Part shown: positions 35,920-45,021 of the stretch, in pieces
Numbering within the stretch: position 1 is the stretch's first letter
Layout of the letters: the number at the start of each line of letters is the position of its first letter
Notes under the pieces: generated by a model
Databases searched by the model: none
What the model saw: the letters and a program-made list of their open reading frames with translations, nothing else
What the model was told of the DNA's origin: nothing
Assembly (NCBI RefSeq): GCF_030063335.1
Contig: NZ_JASISW010000016.1
Location: forward strand, 1-64,000
DNA from: Rhodococcus sp. G-MC3
GTDB taxonomy: Bacteria; Actinomycetota; Actinomycetes; Mycobacteriales; Mycobacteriaceae
Direction: 5' to 3'
DNA length: 64,000 nucleotides
Made by a program: the position numbers and the translations under genes

Positions 35920-36994
35920 CACAGGCAAAACTACTGATGCTGTAATTCTCGTGGGCGGCAAGGGAACTCGCCTTCGGCCGCTCACGTTGTCGGCTCCGAA
36001 GCCTATGCTTCCCACCGCGGGCCTCCCGTTTCTGCACCATCTGCTGGCCCGAATCAAGGCGGCTGGAATCAACCACGTCGTACTCGGAACCTCGTTCAAA
36101 TCCGAGGTCTTCGAAGAGCACTTCGGCGACGGCTCTTCTCTCGGTATCGAACTCGAATACGTCACCGAAACCGAACCGATGGGAACCGGCGGCGGAATCC
36201 GCAACGTGCTCCCGCGTCTTCGGGCCGACAATGTGATGGTGTTCAACGGCGATGTGCTCGGCGGCACAGATCTCACCGCGGTACTCGACACTCACCGGCG
36301 TACCGAAGCGGACGTCACGCTGCATCTCGTGCGGGTCGGCGATCCACGTGCGTTCGGATGCGTTCCCACCGACGAGAACGGCCGAGTGACCGCATTCCTC
36401 GAGAAGACTCAGGATCCACCGACCGACCAGATCAACGCGGGTTGCTACGTCTTCAAACGAGAAATCATCGAGAAGATTCCGCACGACCGTCCGGTCTCCG
36501 TCGAGCGTGAAGTGTTTCCAGCGTTGCTCGCGGAGGACAAGCATGTGTACGGACACGTGGACAGCGCGTACTGGCGCGATATGGGTACGCCCGAGGACTT
36601 CGTCAAGGGCTCGGCTGACCTCGTCCGCGGCATCGCGCCCTCGCCGGCACTCACCGGAACCAGGGGGGAGTCCCTCGTGCATCCGAGCGCAGGCGTCGCG
36701 CCGGGGGCGTTGTTGATCGGCGGTACCGTCATCGGACGTGGCGCCGAGGTCGGTGCGGGAGCACGACTGGACGGTGCGGTTATTTTCGACGGTGCTGTCG
36801 TCGAGGCCGGTGCGGTGGTGGAGCGATCGATCATCGGCTTCGGTGCTCGAATCGGGCCGCGCGCGCTCGTACGGGACGCTGTGATCGGCGACGGTGCCGA
36901 TATCGGTGCACGATGTGAACTGCTTCGAGGCGCCCGCGTGTGGCCGGGAGTGAAACTTCCCGATGGCGGAGTGCGTTTCTCCACCGACGTCTGA
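35909..36994 (+). CDS. manB: Mannose-1-phosphate guanylyltransferase
   Basis: A 361-residue nucleotidyltransferase that makes GDP-mannose for mannolipids, lipoarabinomannan-type glycans and glycoproteins. The catalytic loop is LVGGKGTRLRPLTLSAPKPM; FNGDVLGG is the metal-binding Asp block and EKTQDPPTDQINAGCYVF the sugar site. The C-terminal third is a left-handed hexapeptide beta-helix (VIGRGAEVGAGARLDGAVIF). It matches mycobacterial Rv3264c, which some databases call ManB although other ManB proteins are mutases. GAGAGG lies before the ATG at 35909. Confidence 0.93.
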   Translation: MSADTGKTTDAVILVGGKGTRLRPLTLSAPKPMLPTAGLPFLHHLLARIKAAGINHVVLGTSFKSEVFEEHFGDGSSLGIELEYVTETEPMGTGGGIRNVLPRLRADNVMVFNGDVLGGTDLTAVLDTHRRTEADVTLHLVRVGDPRAFGCVPTDENGRVTAFLEKTQDPPTDQINAGCYVFKREIIEKIPHDRPVSVEREVFPALLAEDKHVYGHVDSAYWRDMGTPEDFVKGSADLVRGIAPSPALTGTRGESLVHPSAGVAPGALLIGGTVIGRGAEVGAGARLDGAVIFDGAVVEAGAVVERSIIGFGARIGPRALVRDAVIGDGADIGARCELLRGARVWPGVKLPDGGVRFSTDV

Positions 36995-37007
36995 TCGCGC
37001 CGGTTCG

Positions 37008-37556
37008 TCAGCGTTCGGCAGCGAGTTCGACGAGGTGAGTGATCGTCTCCACCTCGGCCGACTCCGGCAGTGAGTCCACCGGCCACCATGCCAGGTCGGT
37101 GGACTCCTCGCTGCGCACTGCCGCCGCTCCGTCGGGGGCACGCACAACGAATCGCAGATCAAGATGTCGAGTGGGCACGCCGAGTGAGCATGTGATCGGG
37201 TGCGTGTGTGCCGACAGCAGCGAGTCGTCGATGGTGAGATCCTCGATTCCCGACTCCTCCCTGGCCTCTCTGAGCGCCGCGTCGACAACCGTGTCGTCGT
37301 GAGGCTCGCAGTGTCCGCCCAGCTGAATCCACCGACCGACACGCGGATGCAGCGTCAGCAGAACGTGCGTGCCCGAGGTGTTCAACACCAGCGACGACGC
37401 CGTGAAGTGGCCGGCGACATTCGTGCGCAAACAACCGTCGGGATTGCTGACGAGGAACGCGAGCATCGTGTGTCGCAGTGAGTCGTCATGCCAATCGAGG
37501 CAATCCCAGTCGGTGAGTACCGACTGGGCAGATCTGAGAAGTGATTGCGCGCTCAT
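37008..37556 (-). CDS. Nudix hydrolase
   Basis: A 182-residue Nudix-fold protein. The box GGHCEPHDDTVVDAALREAR-EESG keeps REAREESG but has Asp where the first Glu of GX5E is usual and one extra residue before RE, a variant common in actinobacterial homologues. A helical N-terminal domain (residues 1-45) comes before it. The substrate is unknown. The ATG at 37556 follows the fbiB stop by 5 nt, so it is the third gene of an fbiA-fbiB-nudix unit; a housekeeping link to F420 metabolism is possible but not shown. Confidence 0.85.
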   Translation of the reverse strand: MSAQSLLRSAQSVLTDWDCLDWHDDSLRHTMLAFLVSNPDGCLRTNVAGHFTASSLVLNTSGTHVLLTLHPRVGRWIQLGGHCEPHDDTVVDAALREAREESGIEDLTIDDSLLSAHTHPITCSLGVPTRHLDLRFVVRAPDGAAAVRSEESTDLAWWPVDSLPESAEVETITHLVELAAER

Positions 37557-37561
37557 CGCTA

Positions 37562-38917
37562 TCAGATTTCCAACAGTTCTTTCCCCGGCCCGGACGGGGT
37601 TCGAACGGTCGAGGCCTCCAGCGGATGTCCGATTGCGATGGCGCCCATGGGTTGCCAATCCGCCTGCAGACCCAGCTCCGTCCGAACGACGTCGCCGGCA
37701 AAGATGGTGGACCCCACCCAGCAGCTCCCGAGCCCACGAGCGGCGAGTGATACCAGTAGGCCTTGCACCGCAGCGCCGACCGCCACGGTGAACATTGTTT
37801 GCTCTGCGCGCGTGCGGCGTTCGTCGGAATACGCGTGAGCTCCGTCGGGAACACAGAACGGTATGACGATCTCCGGGGCGTCGAACAAAATGTTGCCGCG
37901 GGAGGTGCGTCGGTCGATTCGTTCGTCCGACCAACCGTCGGCGCGCAAATCCGTTCGCCATTGTTCCTTCATCCGCGACAACAGGTGAGCGCGCAGCGCG
38001 GGCGTTCTCACCCAGACGAACCTGACCGGATGTGTGTGGTGCGGTGCGGGTGCGGTCAACGCGTCCGCCACGGCAGCGCGGATGTCGTCGGGGTCCACGG
38101 CGTCGTCGGTGAACGCGCGGACCGATCGCCGAAGCAGGACAGCTTCGCGTCTACCACGAGCGATGGATTCCTCGGTGCCGAGCCAGAACAGGTCGTCCTC
38201 GCCAGGGCGAACCAGATCCCTTGCGCGCGAGCCGTTGTCGACGGGGGTCAAGCCTCGTACGACAGCCACCGGGACCGACCCAAGTTTTCCTTTCACCAGA
38301 TCTCCCGCGGCAGCGATCTCGTCGGCGATCGCGACCTCGGTGACGACCAATTCGTTGCCCTGCGAATCTTCGGCGCCCGCATATCCGTGCACCACCGCAA
38401 GGCCCGCACTACCGATCGCGGCGTCGGTTTGACCGATACGCCACGCGCGACCCATCGTGTCGGTGACGATTATGCCGACAGTCACCCCGAGCGCTTCGGC
38501 AAGAGCGGTCCGAAGTGCCGAGGCACTCGCGTCCGGATCTTCGGGTAGAAGCGCGAGTTCGGCCCCGTCGACATTCGACCCGTCGATACCGGAGGCCGCC
38601 TGCACTATTCCGAGGTTGTTCTCGGTGATGAGCGTGCGTCCCTTCCGTGCAACGACGCGCACCGCCTCCCGGTCCACCAGGATTCGTCGGGCCGCGTCAC
38701 GTTCCTCCGGATCGAGCGGAGCGGAGACGAGCCTGCCCTCGACTTTGGAGAAGACCTTGCTCGTCACGACCAGGATGTCGTTCTCACGTATCCACGGTGC
38801 GCATCGAGCGATCGACGCCGCGAGATCGTCGCCCGGACGGAACTCGGGAAGATCCCGCACCGGGATGATTTCGATGCTGCCTCCGGGTGCGTGGTCTTGG
38901 GGCCGCGCATCGATCAC
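37562..38917 (-). CDS. fbiB: Coenzyme F420:L-glutamate ligase / dehydro-F420 reductase
   Basis: A 451-residue fusion. The N-terminal half is a CofE-like gamma-glutamyl ligase ([71 protein letters not shown]); the C-terminal half is an FMN nitroreductase-fold domain ([49 protein letters not shown]) that reduces dehydro-F420-0 in mycobacteria. The GTG at 38917 overlaps the fbiA stop (GTGA), giving 10 residues before the conserved domain. F420 serves many redox enzymes in mycolata. Confidence 0.94.
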   Translation of the reverse strand: MIDARPQDHAPGGSIEIIPVRDLPEFRPGDDLAASIARCAPWIRENDILVVTSKVFSKVEGRLVSAPLDPEERDAARRILVDREAVRVVARKGRTLITENNLGIVQAASGIDGSNVDGAELALLPEDPDASASALRTALAEALGVTVGIIVTDTMGRAWRIGQTDAAIGSAGLAVVHGYAGAEDSQGNELVVTEVAIADEIAAAGDLVKGKLGSVPVAVVRGLTPVDNGSRARDLVRPGEDDLFWLGTEESIARGRREAVLLRRSVRAFTDDAVDPDDIRAAVADALTAPAPHHTHPVRFVWVRTPALRAHLLSRMKEQWRTDLRADGWSDERIDRRTSRGNILFDAPEIVIPFCVPDGAHAYSDERRTRAEQTMFTVAVGAAVQGLLVSLAARGLGSCWVGSTIFAGDVVRTELGLQADWQPMGAIAIGHPLEASTVRTPSGPGKELLEI

Positions 38918-39882
38918 AGTGTCAACCCAGCGGATCTCAGGGCCACCACTGCCATTTCGGCGGTCGTAGCCGGATCGGTCATCAACAGGGGAACGCTGAG
39001 CACCTCGACACCGGGAACGGTGGCGGTGTCGGTCGAATGAACGAGCCACGCATCGAGGATTCCTGTGTCCGAACGGGCACCGTAATAGTTCCCGACGGCT
39101 TCCGCCGAGGTCTCGACTCCAATGACGGAGAGGCACTCGTCCGCCATGCCGCGTAGAGGCTTGCCGTCCACCACGGGGGACAGGCCGACCACCTTGGCGG
39201 GAGTCGTCCGCAGCGCGCTGCGGATTCCGGGGACGGCGAGTATCGCCCCGACGCTCACCACCGGGTTGGAGGGAGCGAGAATGACGGCGTCTGCCTCTGC
39301 AATCGCGTCGAGAACACCGGGGGCGGGAGCCGCTTGTTCGGCACCGACGTTCGCGAAACTGTGGGTGGGGATCTGTGCGCGGTATCGAACCCACCACTCC
39401 TGGAAGTGGATTGCTCGTTGCGATTCTCCGGTCGGGTCCTCCGGGTCGGTGACGACGACGTGGGTTTCACTTCGGTCGTCGGTGACCGGCAGTAGACGCA
39501 CTCCAGGCTGCCATCTGTTGCACAGGGCTTCGGTCACCGCGGACAACGGGTAGCCGGTGCGAAGCATCCGGCTACGAATGAGGTGAGTGGCGATGTCACG
39601 GTCACCGAGTCCGAACCAATCCGGGTCGGCTCCATAGGCCGCGAGTTCGTCTCGCGCATGCCAGGTCTCCGCAATCCGGCCCCACCCACGTTCGGTGTCG
39701 ATTCCGTCTCCGAGTGTGTACATGCAGGTGTCGAGATCGGGGCAGATGCGCAGACCGTGCATCCACACGTCGTCGCCGACATTGACCACTGCGGTGATGT
39801 CGTCGTCGTCACCCAGTAGTGTTTTGAGGCCCTGTAGGAATCGTGCTCCGCCTACTCCGCCGACCAAGACAGTCACTTTCAC
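38914..39882 (-). CDS. fbiA: F420 biosynthesis phospholactate/PEP transferase (CofD)
   Basis: A 322-residue enzyme that transfers the phosphoenolpyruvate (or phospholactate) moiety from its guanylated carrier to FO, making (dehydro-)F420-0. The N-terminus [19 protein letters not shown] is the family's nucleotide loop, with [20 protein letters not shown] and [20 protein letters not shown] further on. The GTG at 39882 has TAGGCT 8 nt upstream and no ribosome binding site, so it may be leaderless. Co-transcribed with fbiB. The upstream frame to 40191 has no family sequence. Confidence 0.93.
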   Translation of the reverse strand: MKVTVLVGGVGGARFLQGLKTLLGDDDDITAVVNVGDDVWMHGLRICPDLDTCMYTLGDGIDTERGWGRIAETWHARDELAAYGADPDWFGLGDRDIATHLIRSRMLRTGYPLSAVTEALCNRWQPGVRLLPVTDDRSETHVVVTDPEDPTGESQRAIHFQEWWVRYRAQIPTHSFANVGAEQAAPAPGVLDAIAEADAVILAPSNPVVSVGAILAVPGIRSALRTTPAKVVGLSPVVDGKPLRGMADECLSVIGVETSAEAVGNYYGARSDTGILDAWLVHSTDTATVPGVEVLSVPLLMTDPATTAEMAVVALRSAGLTL

Positions 39883-40431
39883 AGTGACAAAGCCTATGCC
39901 GTGTACAGAATCGGCGGATGGTCGACTGCCCGTCGTCGCGTTCTGGGGTGGCGTGTGCCGGACTGAAGGGCTCGACACGTGACGGCGCGGACCCCGCGAA
40001 AGCACGTGCGCGTGCGATCCGGAGAATGAGTGCGGTGACCGCGTTCGTGGTCGGTGCTCATCAAGTTCGCTGCCCGTTTGAGCAGTGTTTTCTCGGCGCG
40101 ACACGCTCAAGACGGGCGTGATTCCGGGGAGGGTGCTGATTTCGGTCGGCAGATGGTATTGGAATATTGCGTACCAGCTTGACCGCAACACAGTCCGGCG
40201 TGTCTAATCACATGTATGTCATTCCAAGGTCTTCGAGCGAGTTCACTTGGAGCCAACCTTGATTCGAACATGCGTTCCCATGCGGCGCCTTCTCATGTAG
40301 ACGTGTTGTAAAGGTCGAGGATTCGGGTATGACAACGAATGTGGATGAGACTACGAATACCGGCGCGGGGCAAGGTGTTCGGAACCGACCGGATATTACT
40401 GCGCTATTGAAATGGTGAGGAGGCGGAAGCG
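39883..40431. other. Intergenic region between fbiA and whiB2
   Basis: A 549-bp divergent gap with no gene I can support. It should hold the fbiA promoter at its left end and a whiB2 promoter and leader at its right end. The right part (40190-40430) is richer in A and T. A plus-strand frame at 39918 looks like a non-coding shadow. Confidence 0.45.
39891..39896 (-). promoter_or_regulatory. -10 hexamer of a leaderless start (fbiA)
   Basis: TAGGCT on the minus strand, 8 nt before the GTG at 39882, with no Shine-Dalgarno sequence. The spacing is at the long end for a leaderless transcript. Confidence 0.35.
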
Positions 40432-41073
40432 ATGTATGACCAGCACGTGACACGTGAACAACAGGGCGAGGCCCTGTCTCACCTCAGCGCAGTCAGCGAC
40501 GCGCCGCAGACCGATTCCGAAGCGGGCGCCGCACGTGGCGACTGCGAGAACAGATTCGAGCACAACAACTTTGCCGACGTAGCGGGCGATGAGAAGATCG
40601 CTCCAACCGAACATGTGCCGGTCGACGCTGGTGCGGCCTATGTCGGCGTCGCTTCGGTTGGGGTGGTGACCGAATTGGGCCCCGCTGCAATCGTTTCGAG
40701 CGTTGCCGATCTCGATGACCCACGTGGTGAAGAGAATTCGGACTACCGGGACGACGAGGAATCGGACGACGAGGACTCCAATGTCGTCGCGCCGATTCGC
40801 GCGGCCCAGCCGATGCTGTCGATCGTCGGATTCGATCGGATGTTCGAGGAGATCGAGGATCAGTGGCAGGAACGTGCATTGTGTGCACAGACCGATCCCG
40901 AAGCCTTCTTCCCTGAAAAGGGCGGTTCCACTCGCGAGGCCAAGCGAATCTGCCTTGGATGCGACGTAAAGGACGAATGCCTCGAGTACGCACTCGCCAA
41001 AGACGAGCGCTTCGGTATTTGGGGCGGGCTGTCCGAGCGTGAACGTCGCCGGCTCAAGCGCGGAATCGTCTGA
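40432..41073 (+). CDS. whiB2: WhiB2-type iron-sulfur regulator with long acidic N-terminus
   Basis: A 213-residue Wbl protein. The C-terminal 75 residues are a standard WhiB2/WhmD: QWQERALCAQTDPEAFFPEK, four cysteines (151, 174, 177, 183) for a [4Fe-4S] cluster, the GIWGG turn and the basic RERRRLKRG DNA-binding tail. WhiB2 controls septation and cell division in mycobacteria, working with the principal sigma factor. Unusually, about 137 acidic, low-complexity residues come first (for example DDEESDDEDS); mycobacterial WhiB2 is about 90 residues. The long start is backed by a perfect AGGAGG 8 nt before the ATG; a short form could start at the ATG encoding MLSIVGFDRMFEE. Confidence 0.88.
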   Translation: MYDQHVTREQQGEALSHLSAVSDAPQTDSEAGAARGDCENRFEHNNFADVAGDEKIAPTEHVPVDAGAAYVGVASVGVVTELGPAAIVSSVADLDDPRGEENSDYRDDEESDDEDSNVVAPIRAAQPMLSIVGFDRMFEEIEDQWQERALCAQTDPEAFFPEKGGSTREAKRICLGCDVKDECLEYALAKDERFGIWGGLSERERRRLKRGIV

Positions 41074-41134
41074 CGATCCACAGCTGGCACTTTCCGACCC
41101 GCTGAGGCGCACCGGCGAAGCGCAGCTGCGTCGG

Positions 41135-41185
41135 GATTCATTCCCTTGGGGGATTCATTCCTTTTTAGGTTTCATCCCTTTCAGG
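41135..41185 (+). repeat. Degenerate 17-bp tandem repeat at a convergent gene end
   Basis: Three 17-bp units begin at 41135, 41152 and 41169, each a version of GATTCATTCCTTTTTAG. They lie between the whiB2 stop and the stop of the convergent gene, and the last unit overlaps that stop. On the minus strand they are purine-rich. Confidence 0.6.
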
Positions 41186-41669
41186 TTTCGTCATCGAGTG
41201 CGGGATCGACGACGTCGGGATCCACACCGAGGTACGTCGCGACCTGCTCGACAAGTACTTCGTAGAGAAGATCCTCCAGGTCCTCCCGGTGCTTTGCGCG
41301 CCGTTCCAGTGGTTTTCTGAACAGCACGATCCGAGCGCGTGTCGCATCGCCGCGTTTGTCGATACCTGCTGGTACAAGTCGGGACAAGGGGACGGGGCCC
41401 TCGGCGACCACTTCCGGTGGCCACTCGACGGACTCCGGGTCGATGGCCCGAATCTTGGGAACTTCGTCGACTGCGATGTCGAGGCGCTCCAATTTTTGGT
41501 GCCACTGATGGCCTATCCGAGCGAACGCTTCCAGCACGGCCCGATCGAATTTGTCTGCGCGCGATCGGTGCCCTGGAACGTTGTTGGGTAGCAGGGGGCC
41601 ACGAATTCCGCGGCCGCGCCGCGCGGCAGATCGAGAGGTGATTCTGCGTCCGGATGCGCTTGGAGCCAT
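41181..41669 (-). CDS. Zincin-like metallopeptidase family protein lacking HExxH (Rv3259 family)
   Basis: A 162-residue protein of the Zincin_1/DUF1025 family, in the position of Rv3259. Conserved blocks: LPNNVPGHRSRADKFDRAVLE, VEWPPEVVAEGPVPLSRLVP and RARIVLFRKPLERRAK. In catalytic relatives a HExxH helix comes near the end; here the same place reads LVEQVATYLGVDPDVVDP, with no metal-binding histidines. Mycobacterial Rv3259 shows the same loss, so this branch is probably non-catalytic. The basic N-terminus (residues 1-22) may be over-called. Confidence 0.82.
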   Translation of the reverse strand: MAPSASGRRITSRSAARRGRGIRGPLLPNNVPGHRSRADKFDRAVLEAFARIGHQWHQKLERLDIAVDEVPKIRAIDPESVEWPPEVVAEGPVPLSRLVPAGIDKRGDATRARIVLFRKPLERRAKHREDLEDLLYEVLVEQVATYLGVDPDVVDPALDDET

Positions 41670-41789
41670 GTGCTGAGGCTAACGGTGAGCGCTGGAGCTG
41701 TGTCGAGAGGATCGCGGTTGTAGCGGGTGTCCAAGGCTGACGCTGAACGGTCGCGGTGTGTCGGGGGGCTCGCAGTCGCGCTAGGGGGT

Positions 41790-41795
41790 TAGTCT
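41790..41795 (+). promoter_or_regulatory. -10 hexamer of a leaderless start (DUF3499 gene)
   Basis: TAGTCT 7 nt before the GTG at 41803. It favours that GTG over the in-frame TTG at 41797, although AGGGGG at 41783-41788 could serve the TTG as a ribosome binding site. Confidence 0.38.
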
Positions 41796-41802
41796 CTTGG
41801 AC

Positions 41803-42222
41803 GTGAGATCTCTGCGTGGATGCTGCAGGCCTGGCTGCAACCGATCGGCCGTTGCAACGCTCACGTATGTCTACTCGGATTCCACGGCAGTGGTCGGTCC
41901 GCTTGCCACTGTCGATGAGCCGCATTCCTGGGATCTGTGCGACGTGCATGCAACAACCACGACGGCTCCCAAGGGGTGGGAGCTCGTCCGCTACGAGGGC
42001 GGGTTCACCACCACGTCGCCCGACGAAGATGATCTGACGGCACTGGCCGAGGCCGTGCGCGAGGCCGGGCGCGGCGAGCGTTCGCGGACCGAGGACGCGG
42101 GCTCGGGGGAGCGCTACGAGGGGCGACGCCGATCCGAGGTCCCAACCGACCGTAGGACCTCCACGCCGACACGAACCGGTCGCCGAGGCCATTTGCGTGT
42201 CCTACCCGATCCCACGTCCTGA
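41803..42222 (+). CDS. DUF3499 family protein
   Basis: A 139-residue protein of the actinobacterial DUF3499 family (Rv3258c). It begins with a likely zinc-binding pair CCRPGCN, then ATLTYVYSDSTAVVGPLA and SWDLCDVHATTTTAPKGWEL with a second Cys/His set (C-x2-H), so a small zinc-ribbon-like fold is plausible. The last 60 residues are basic and disordered. It lies just upstream of the mannose genes in the same direction, as in mycobacteria. Function unknown. Confidence 0.85.
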   Translation: MRSLRGCCRPGCNRSAVATLTYVYSDSTAVVGPLATVDEPHSWDLCDVHATTTTAPKGWELVRYEGGFTTTSPDEDDLTALAEAVREAGRGERSRTEDAGSGERYEGRRRSEVPTDRRTSTPTRTGRRGHLRVLPDPTS

Positions 42223-42451
42223 TTCGACGGGCGTACCTGATCCTACGTTCGAATCGATGTCGTTCGAGCGCCTGAAGCGTGCATCATTTCTGTCACATCT
42301 ACCGTTCCCCGCCACGCTGTCAACAGCTATTTGTGACACATTCGTAGTCGAGATGATGTGTTCGAACGAGCCGTCGTCATCAAGCGGAACCGTCTGTTTC
42401 AATTTTGTCGATAACCGCGCCCGATCCACCGAAAACCCTGAGGAGTTGTTC

Positions 42452-43828
42452 GTGGCACGAACTGCCGAGTCCGTCAATGCAGTCATCAAGGCCTATGACG
42501 TGCGTGGGGTGGTGGGTGAACAGATCGATGCCCAGTTCGTCCGTGACGTCGGTGCATCTTTTGCCCGCCTGGTCCGTGACGGTGCGGTGACCCGGGTCGT
42601 CATCGGACACGACATGCGTGCGTCGTCGCCCGAGTTGTCCAGAGCGTTCGCTGACGGAGTCACGTCGCAGGGCCTCGATGTCGTCCACATCGGGCTTGCT
42701 TCGACGGATCAGCTGTACTTCGCCTCGGGATTCCTCGAGAGCCCAGGAGCGATGTTCACGGCCAGCCACAATCCGGCGAAGTACAACGGCATCAAACTGT
42801 GCCGCGCGGGTGCGAAGCCGGTTGGTCAGGACACCGGTCTCGACACCATCAAAGATGAACTCGTAGCAGGCGTGCCAGGTTACGACGGTGCGGTCGGTTC
42901 GGTCAGCGAGCGGGATGTATTGAACGAGTACGCGACGTTCGTCCGTGACCTTGTCGACTTGTCGAAGGTGTCCGGGGTGAAGATCGCGGTCGATGCCGGA
43001 AACGGCATGGGTGGGCACACGGTCCCTGCGGTGTTCGACTCTCTTCCCGTCACCATCGAGCCGCTGTACTTCGAGCTCGACGGAACATTCCCCAACCACG
43101 AAGCCAATCCGCTGGATCCCGCAAACCTCGTGGACCTCCAGAAGTTCGTTCTCGAGACCGGGGCCGACATAGGTCTCGCGTTCGACGGCGATGCGGATCG
43201 TTGCTTCGTGGTCGACGAACTCGGAAACCCGGTGTCGCCGTCTGCGGTCACCGGCCTCGTGGCCGAACGTGAACTGGCCAAGGAGCCTGGGGCCACTGTC
43301 ATTCACAACTTGATCACCTCGCGCGCGGTGCCCGAGTTGGTCACCGAGCTCGGTGGAACGCCCGTCCGAACACGAGTCGGTCACTCGTTCATCAAGCAGC
43401 AGATGGCCGATACCGGCGCAATCTTCGGCGGTGAGCACTCAGCGCACTACTACTTCCGCGATTTCTGGGGTGCGGACTCCGGGATGCTGGCTGCTTTGCA
43501 TGTCCTCGCCGCCCTCGGCTCGCAAGATCAGCCGTTGTCCGAGCTCATGAAGGCTTACGAGTCCTACTCGGCGTCCGGCGAGATCAATTCGACCGTCGCC
43601 GATGCTGCCGAGAGGACCGCAGCGGTGCTCGATGCTTTTTCGGACCGGACGGTGACGGTAGATCGACTCGACGGTGTGACCATCGACCTTGAGGACGGCG
43701 CCTGGTTCAACCTCCGAGCGTCCAACACCGAACCACTTCTGCGACTGAACGTCGAGGCGCGTACCCGGGACGAGGTCGATGCACTCACCTCGGAGATACT
43801 CGGCGTGGTTCGGGCTCAACTGGAATAG
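42452..43828 (+). CDS. pmmA: Phosphomannomutase / phosphoglucomutase
   Basis: A 458-residue alpha-D-phosphohexomutase interconverting mannose-6-phosphate and mannose-1-phosphate (Rv3257c). The catalytic phosphoserine loop is TASHNPAKYNG, the metal loop DGDADRC, the sugar loop GGEHSAHYYFRD and the phosphate loop RASNTEPLLRLNVE. The GTG at 42452 has AGGAG 6 nt upstream; a longer frame to 42197 runs through non-family sequence. It feeds ManB (GDP-mannose) encoded 5.5 kb away and is followed by the TobH-like gene and manA. Confidence 0.94.
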   Translation: MARTAESVNAVIKAYDVRGVVGEQIDAQFVRDVGASFARLVRDGAVTRVVIGHDMRASSPELSRAFADGVTSQGLDVVHIGLASTDQLYFASGFLESPGAMFTASHNPAKYNGIKLCRAGAKPVGQDTGLDTIKDELVAGVPGYDGAVGSVSERDVLNEYATFVRDLVDLSKVSGVKIAVDAGNGMGGHTVPAVFDSLPVTIEPLYFELDGTFPNHEANPLDPANLVDLQKFVLETGADIGLAFDGDADRCFVVDELGNPVSPSAVTGLVAERELAKEPGATVIHNLITSRAVPELVTELGGTPVRTRVGHSFIKQQMADTGAIFGGEHSAHYYFRDFWGADSGMLAALHVLAALGSQDQPLSELMKAYESYSASGEINSTVADAAERTAAVLDAFSDRTVTVDRLDGVTIDLEDGAWFNLRASNTEPLLRLNVEARTRDEVDALTSEILGVVRAQLE

Positions 43829-43902
43829 TGGGCGCAATATCGGGTATGCGGGCAACGTCGAGTTGTGAGTGAAGGATCGAGTGCGAAGGGCGGTGTCGGC
43901 GC

Positions 43903-45021
43903 ATGGCTGCATTGTCGGCTCTTCTCGATCTCGATGACACAGATGCTCTCATCGCGGCTGATTCGGAAGGGGCGCTGCGTAGCGCAGCACTCGCGGGCGC
44001 ACAGATGCGTGCGACTGCGACGGCGTTCGATGACGGCGTCGGAGACAGGTTGCGTGACATGCGGCCGCGAAGCGTGGTGTTCGTCGCCGGTGAGGGCCGC
44101 GCTGGGCGTGCGGCGTCGTTGGTGATCGCCGCGATCGGGTCGCAGATCGGTGTTCCGCTCGTTCATACTCCGAGGACGCCGCCGTGGGTGGGCCCACTCG
44201 ATGTCGTCGTTGTCTCCGGCGACGACGCGGGAGATCCGAGACTCGCCGAATCCGTCGCCGCCGCGGTGCGACGTGGCTCGGAAACGGTCCTCGTCACTCC
44301 TGACGAAGGGCCTTTGCGCTCCGCTGCGTCGGGTCGAGCTGTGTTCCTGCCTCCCCGGATTGCCGTAAGAGAACACAATTCGTTGATGCGCTATCTCACG
44401 GCGGGCATTTGTGTGCTGGACGCGGTGGCGCTGGACAACTACCGGTCGTTGCTACCGAACCTGGAGGGTCTCGCCGACCGTCTCGACCACGAATCCGCGC
44501 GAAATCATCCCGCGAACGAGGTCTTCCACAATCCGGCCAAAACGCTCGCATCGCGCATTGCGGGCAGCCGAATCGTGTTGACGGGCACCGAACCTGTGTC
44601 CGTCGAGATCGCTCGACACGGAAGCGAGATATTGCTGCGCGCGGCGGGTATCGTCGCGGCTTCGGGAGAACTCGCCGACGTCATAGCGGCTGTCGTTCAC
44701 GCGGGCCGAGCCACCGCGTCGACGCACGTCGACTATGACCCTTTTTTCCACGATGAGCAGGTCGACGGGCCCCGGCCGGAGGCAGGCATCCGCGTGCTTG
44801 TCGCAGCGACACCGATGCGTGCCGCCGATGCCGAGCGCCGCACTGCTGCACTCGACGACGCAGTCGTGCTCACGGTGAGGGCGGACGATCTGCTCGTAAC
44901 ACCGCAGGGTGTGCCCGAGATACCGCAGTCGAGCGCCGCAGGCGACCTCGAATCGATGACATTGCTGGCGACGCGGTTGGAGATGGCCGCCGCGTATCTA
45001 CATCTGATGGGCGGTAAATAG
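43903..45021 (+). CDS. TobH-like / SIS-fold protein (Rv3256c family)
   Basis: A 372-residue protein with the sugar-isomerase (SIS) fold, like bifunctional phosphoglucose/phosphomannose isomerases: RPRSVVFVAGEGRAGRAASL, DVVVVSGDDAGDPRLAESVA and GSRIVLTGTEPVSVEIARHG are nucleotide/sugar-phosphate-type loops. The mycobacterial counterpart Rv3256c lies between the mutase and ManA, exactly as here, and homologues appear as TobH in tobramycin clusters. The usual catalytic residues of the isomerases are not evident. Its stop overlaps the manA start by one base. Role in mannose activation is inferred from context only. Confidence 0.8.
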   Translation: MAALSALLDLDDTDALIAADSEGALRSAALAGAQMRATATAFDDGVGDRLRDMRPRSVVFVAGEGRAGRAASLVIAAIGSQIGVPLVHTPRTPPWVGPLDVVVVSGDDAGDPRLAESVAAAVRRGSETVLVTPDEGPLRSAASGRAVFLPPRIAVREHNSLMRYLTAGICVLDAVALDNYRSLLPNLEGLADRLDHESARNHPANEVFHNPAKTLASRIAGSRIVLTGTEPVSVEIARHGSEILLRAAGIVAASGELADVIAAVVHAGRATASTHVDYDPFFHDEQVDGPRPEAGIRVLVAATPMRAADAERRTAALDDAVVLTVRADDLLVTPQGVPEIPQSSAAGDLESMTLLATRLEMAAAYLHLMGGK

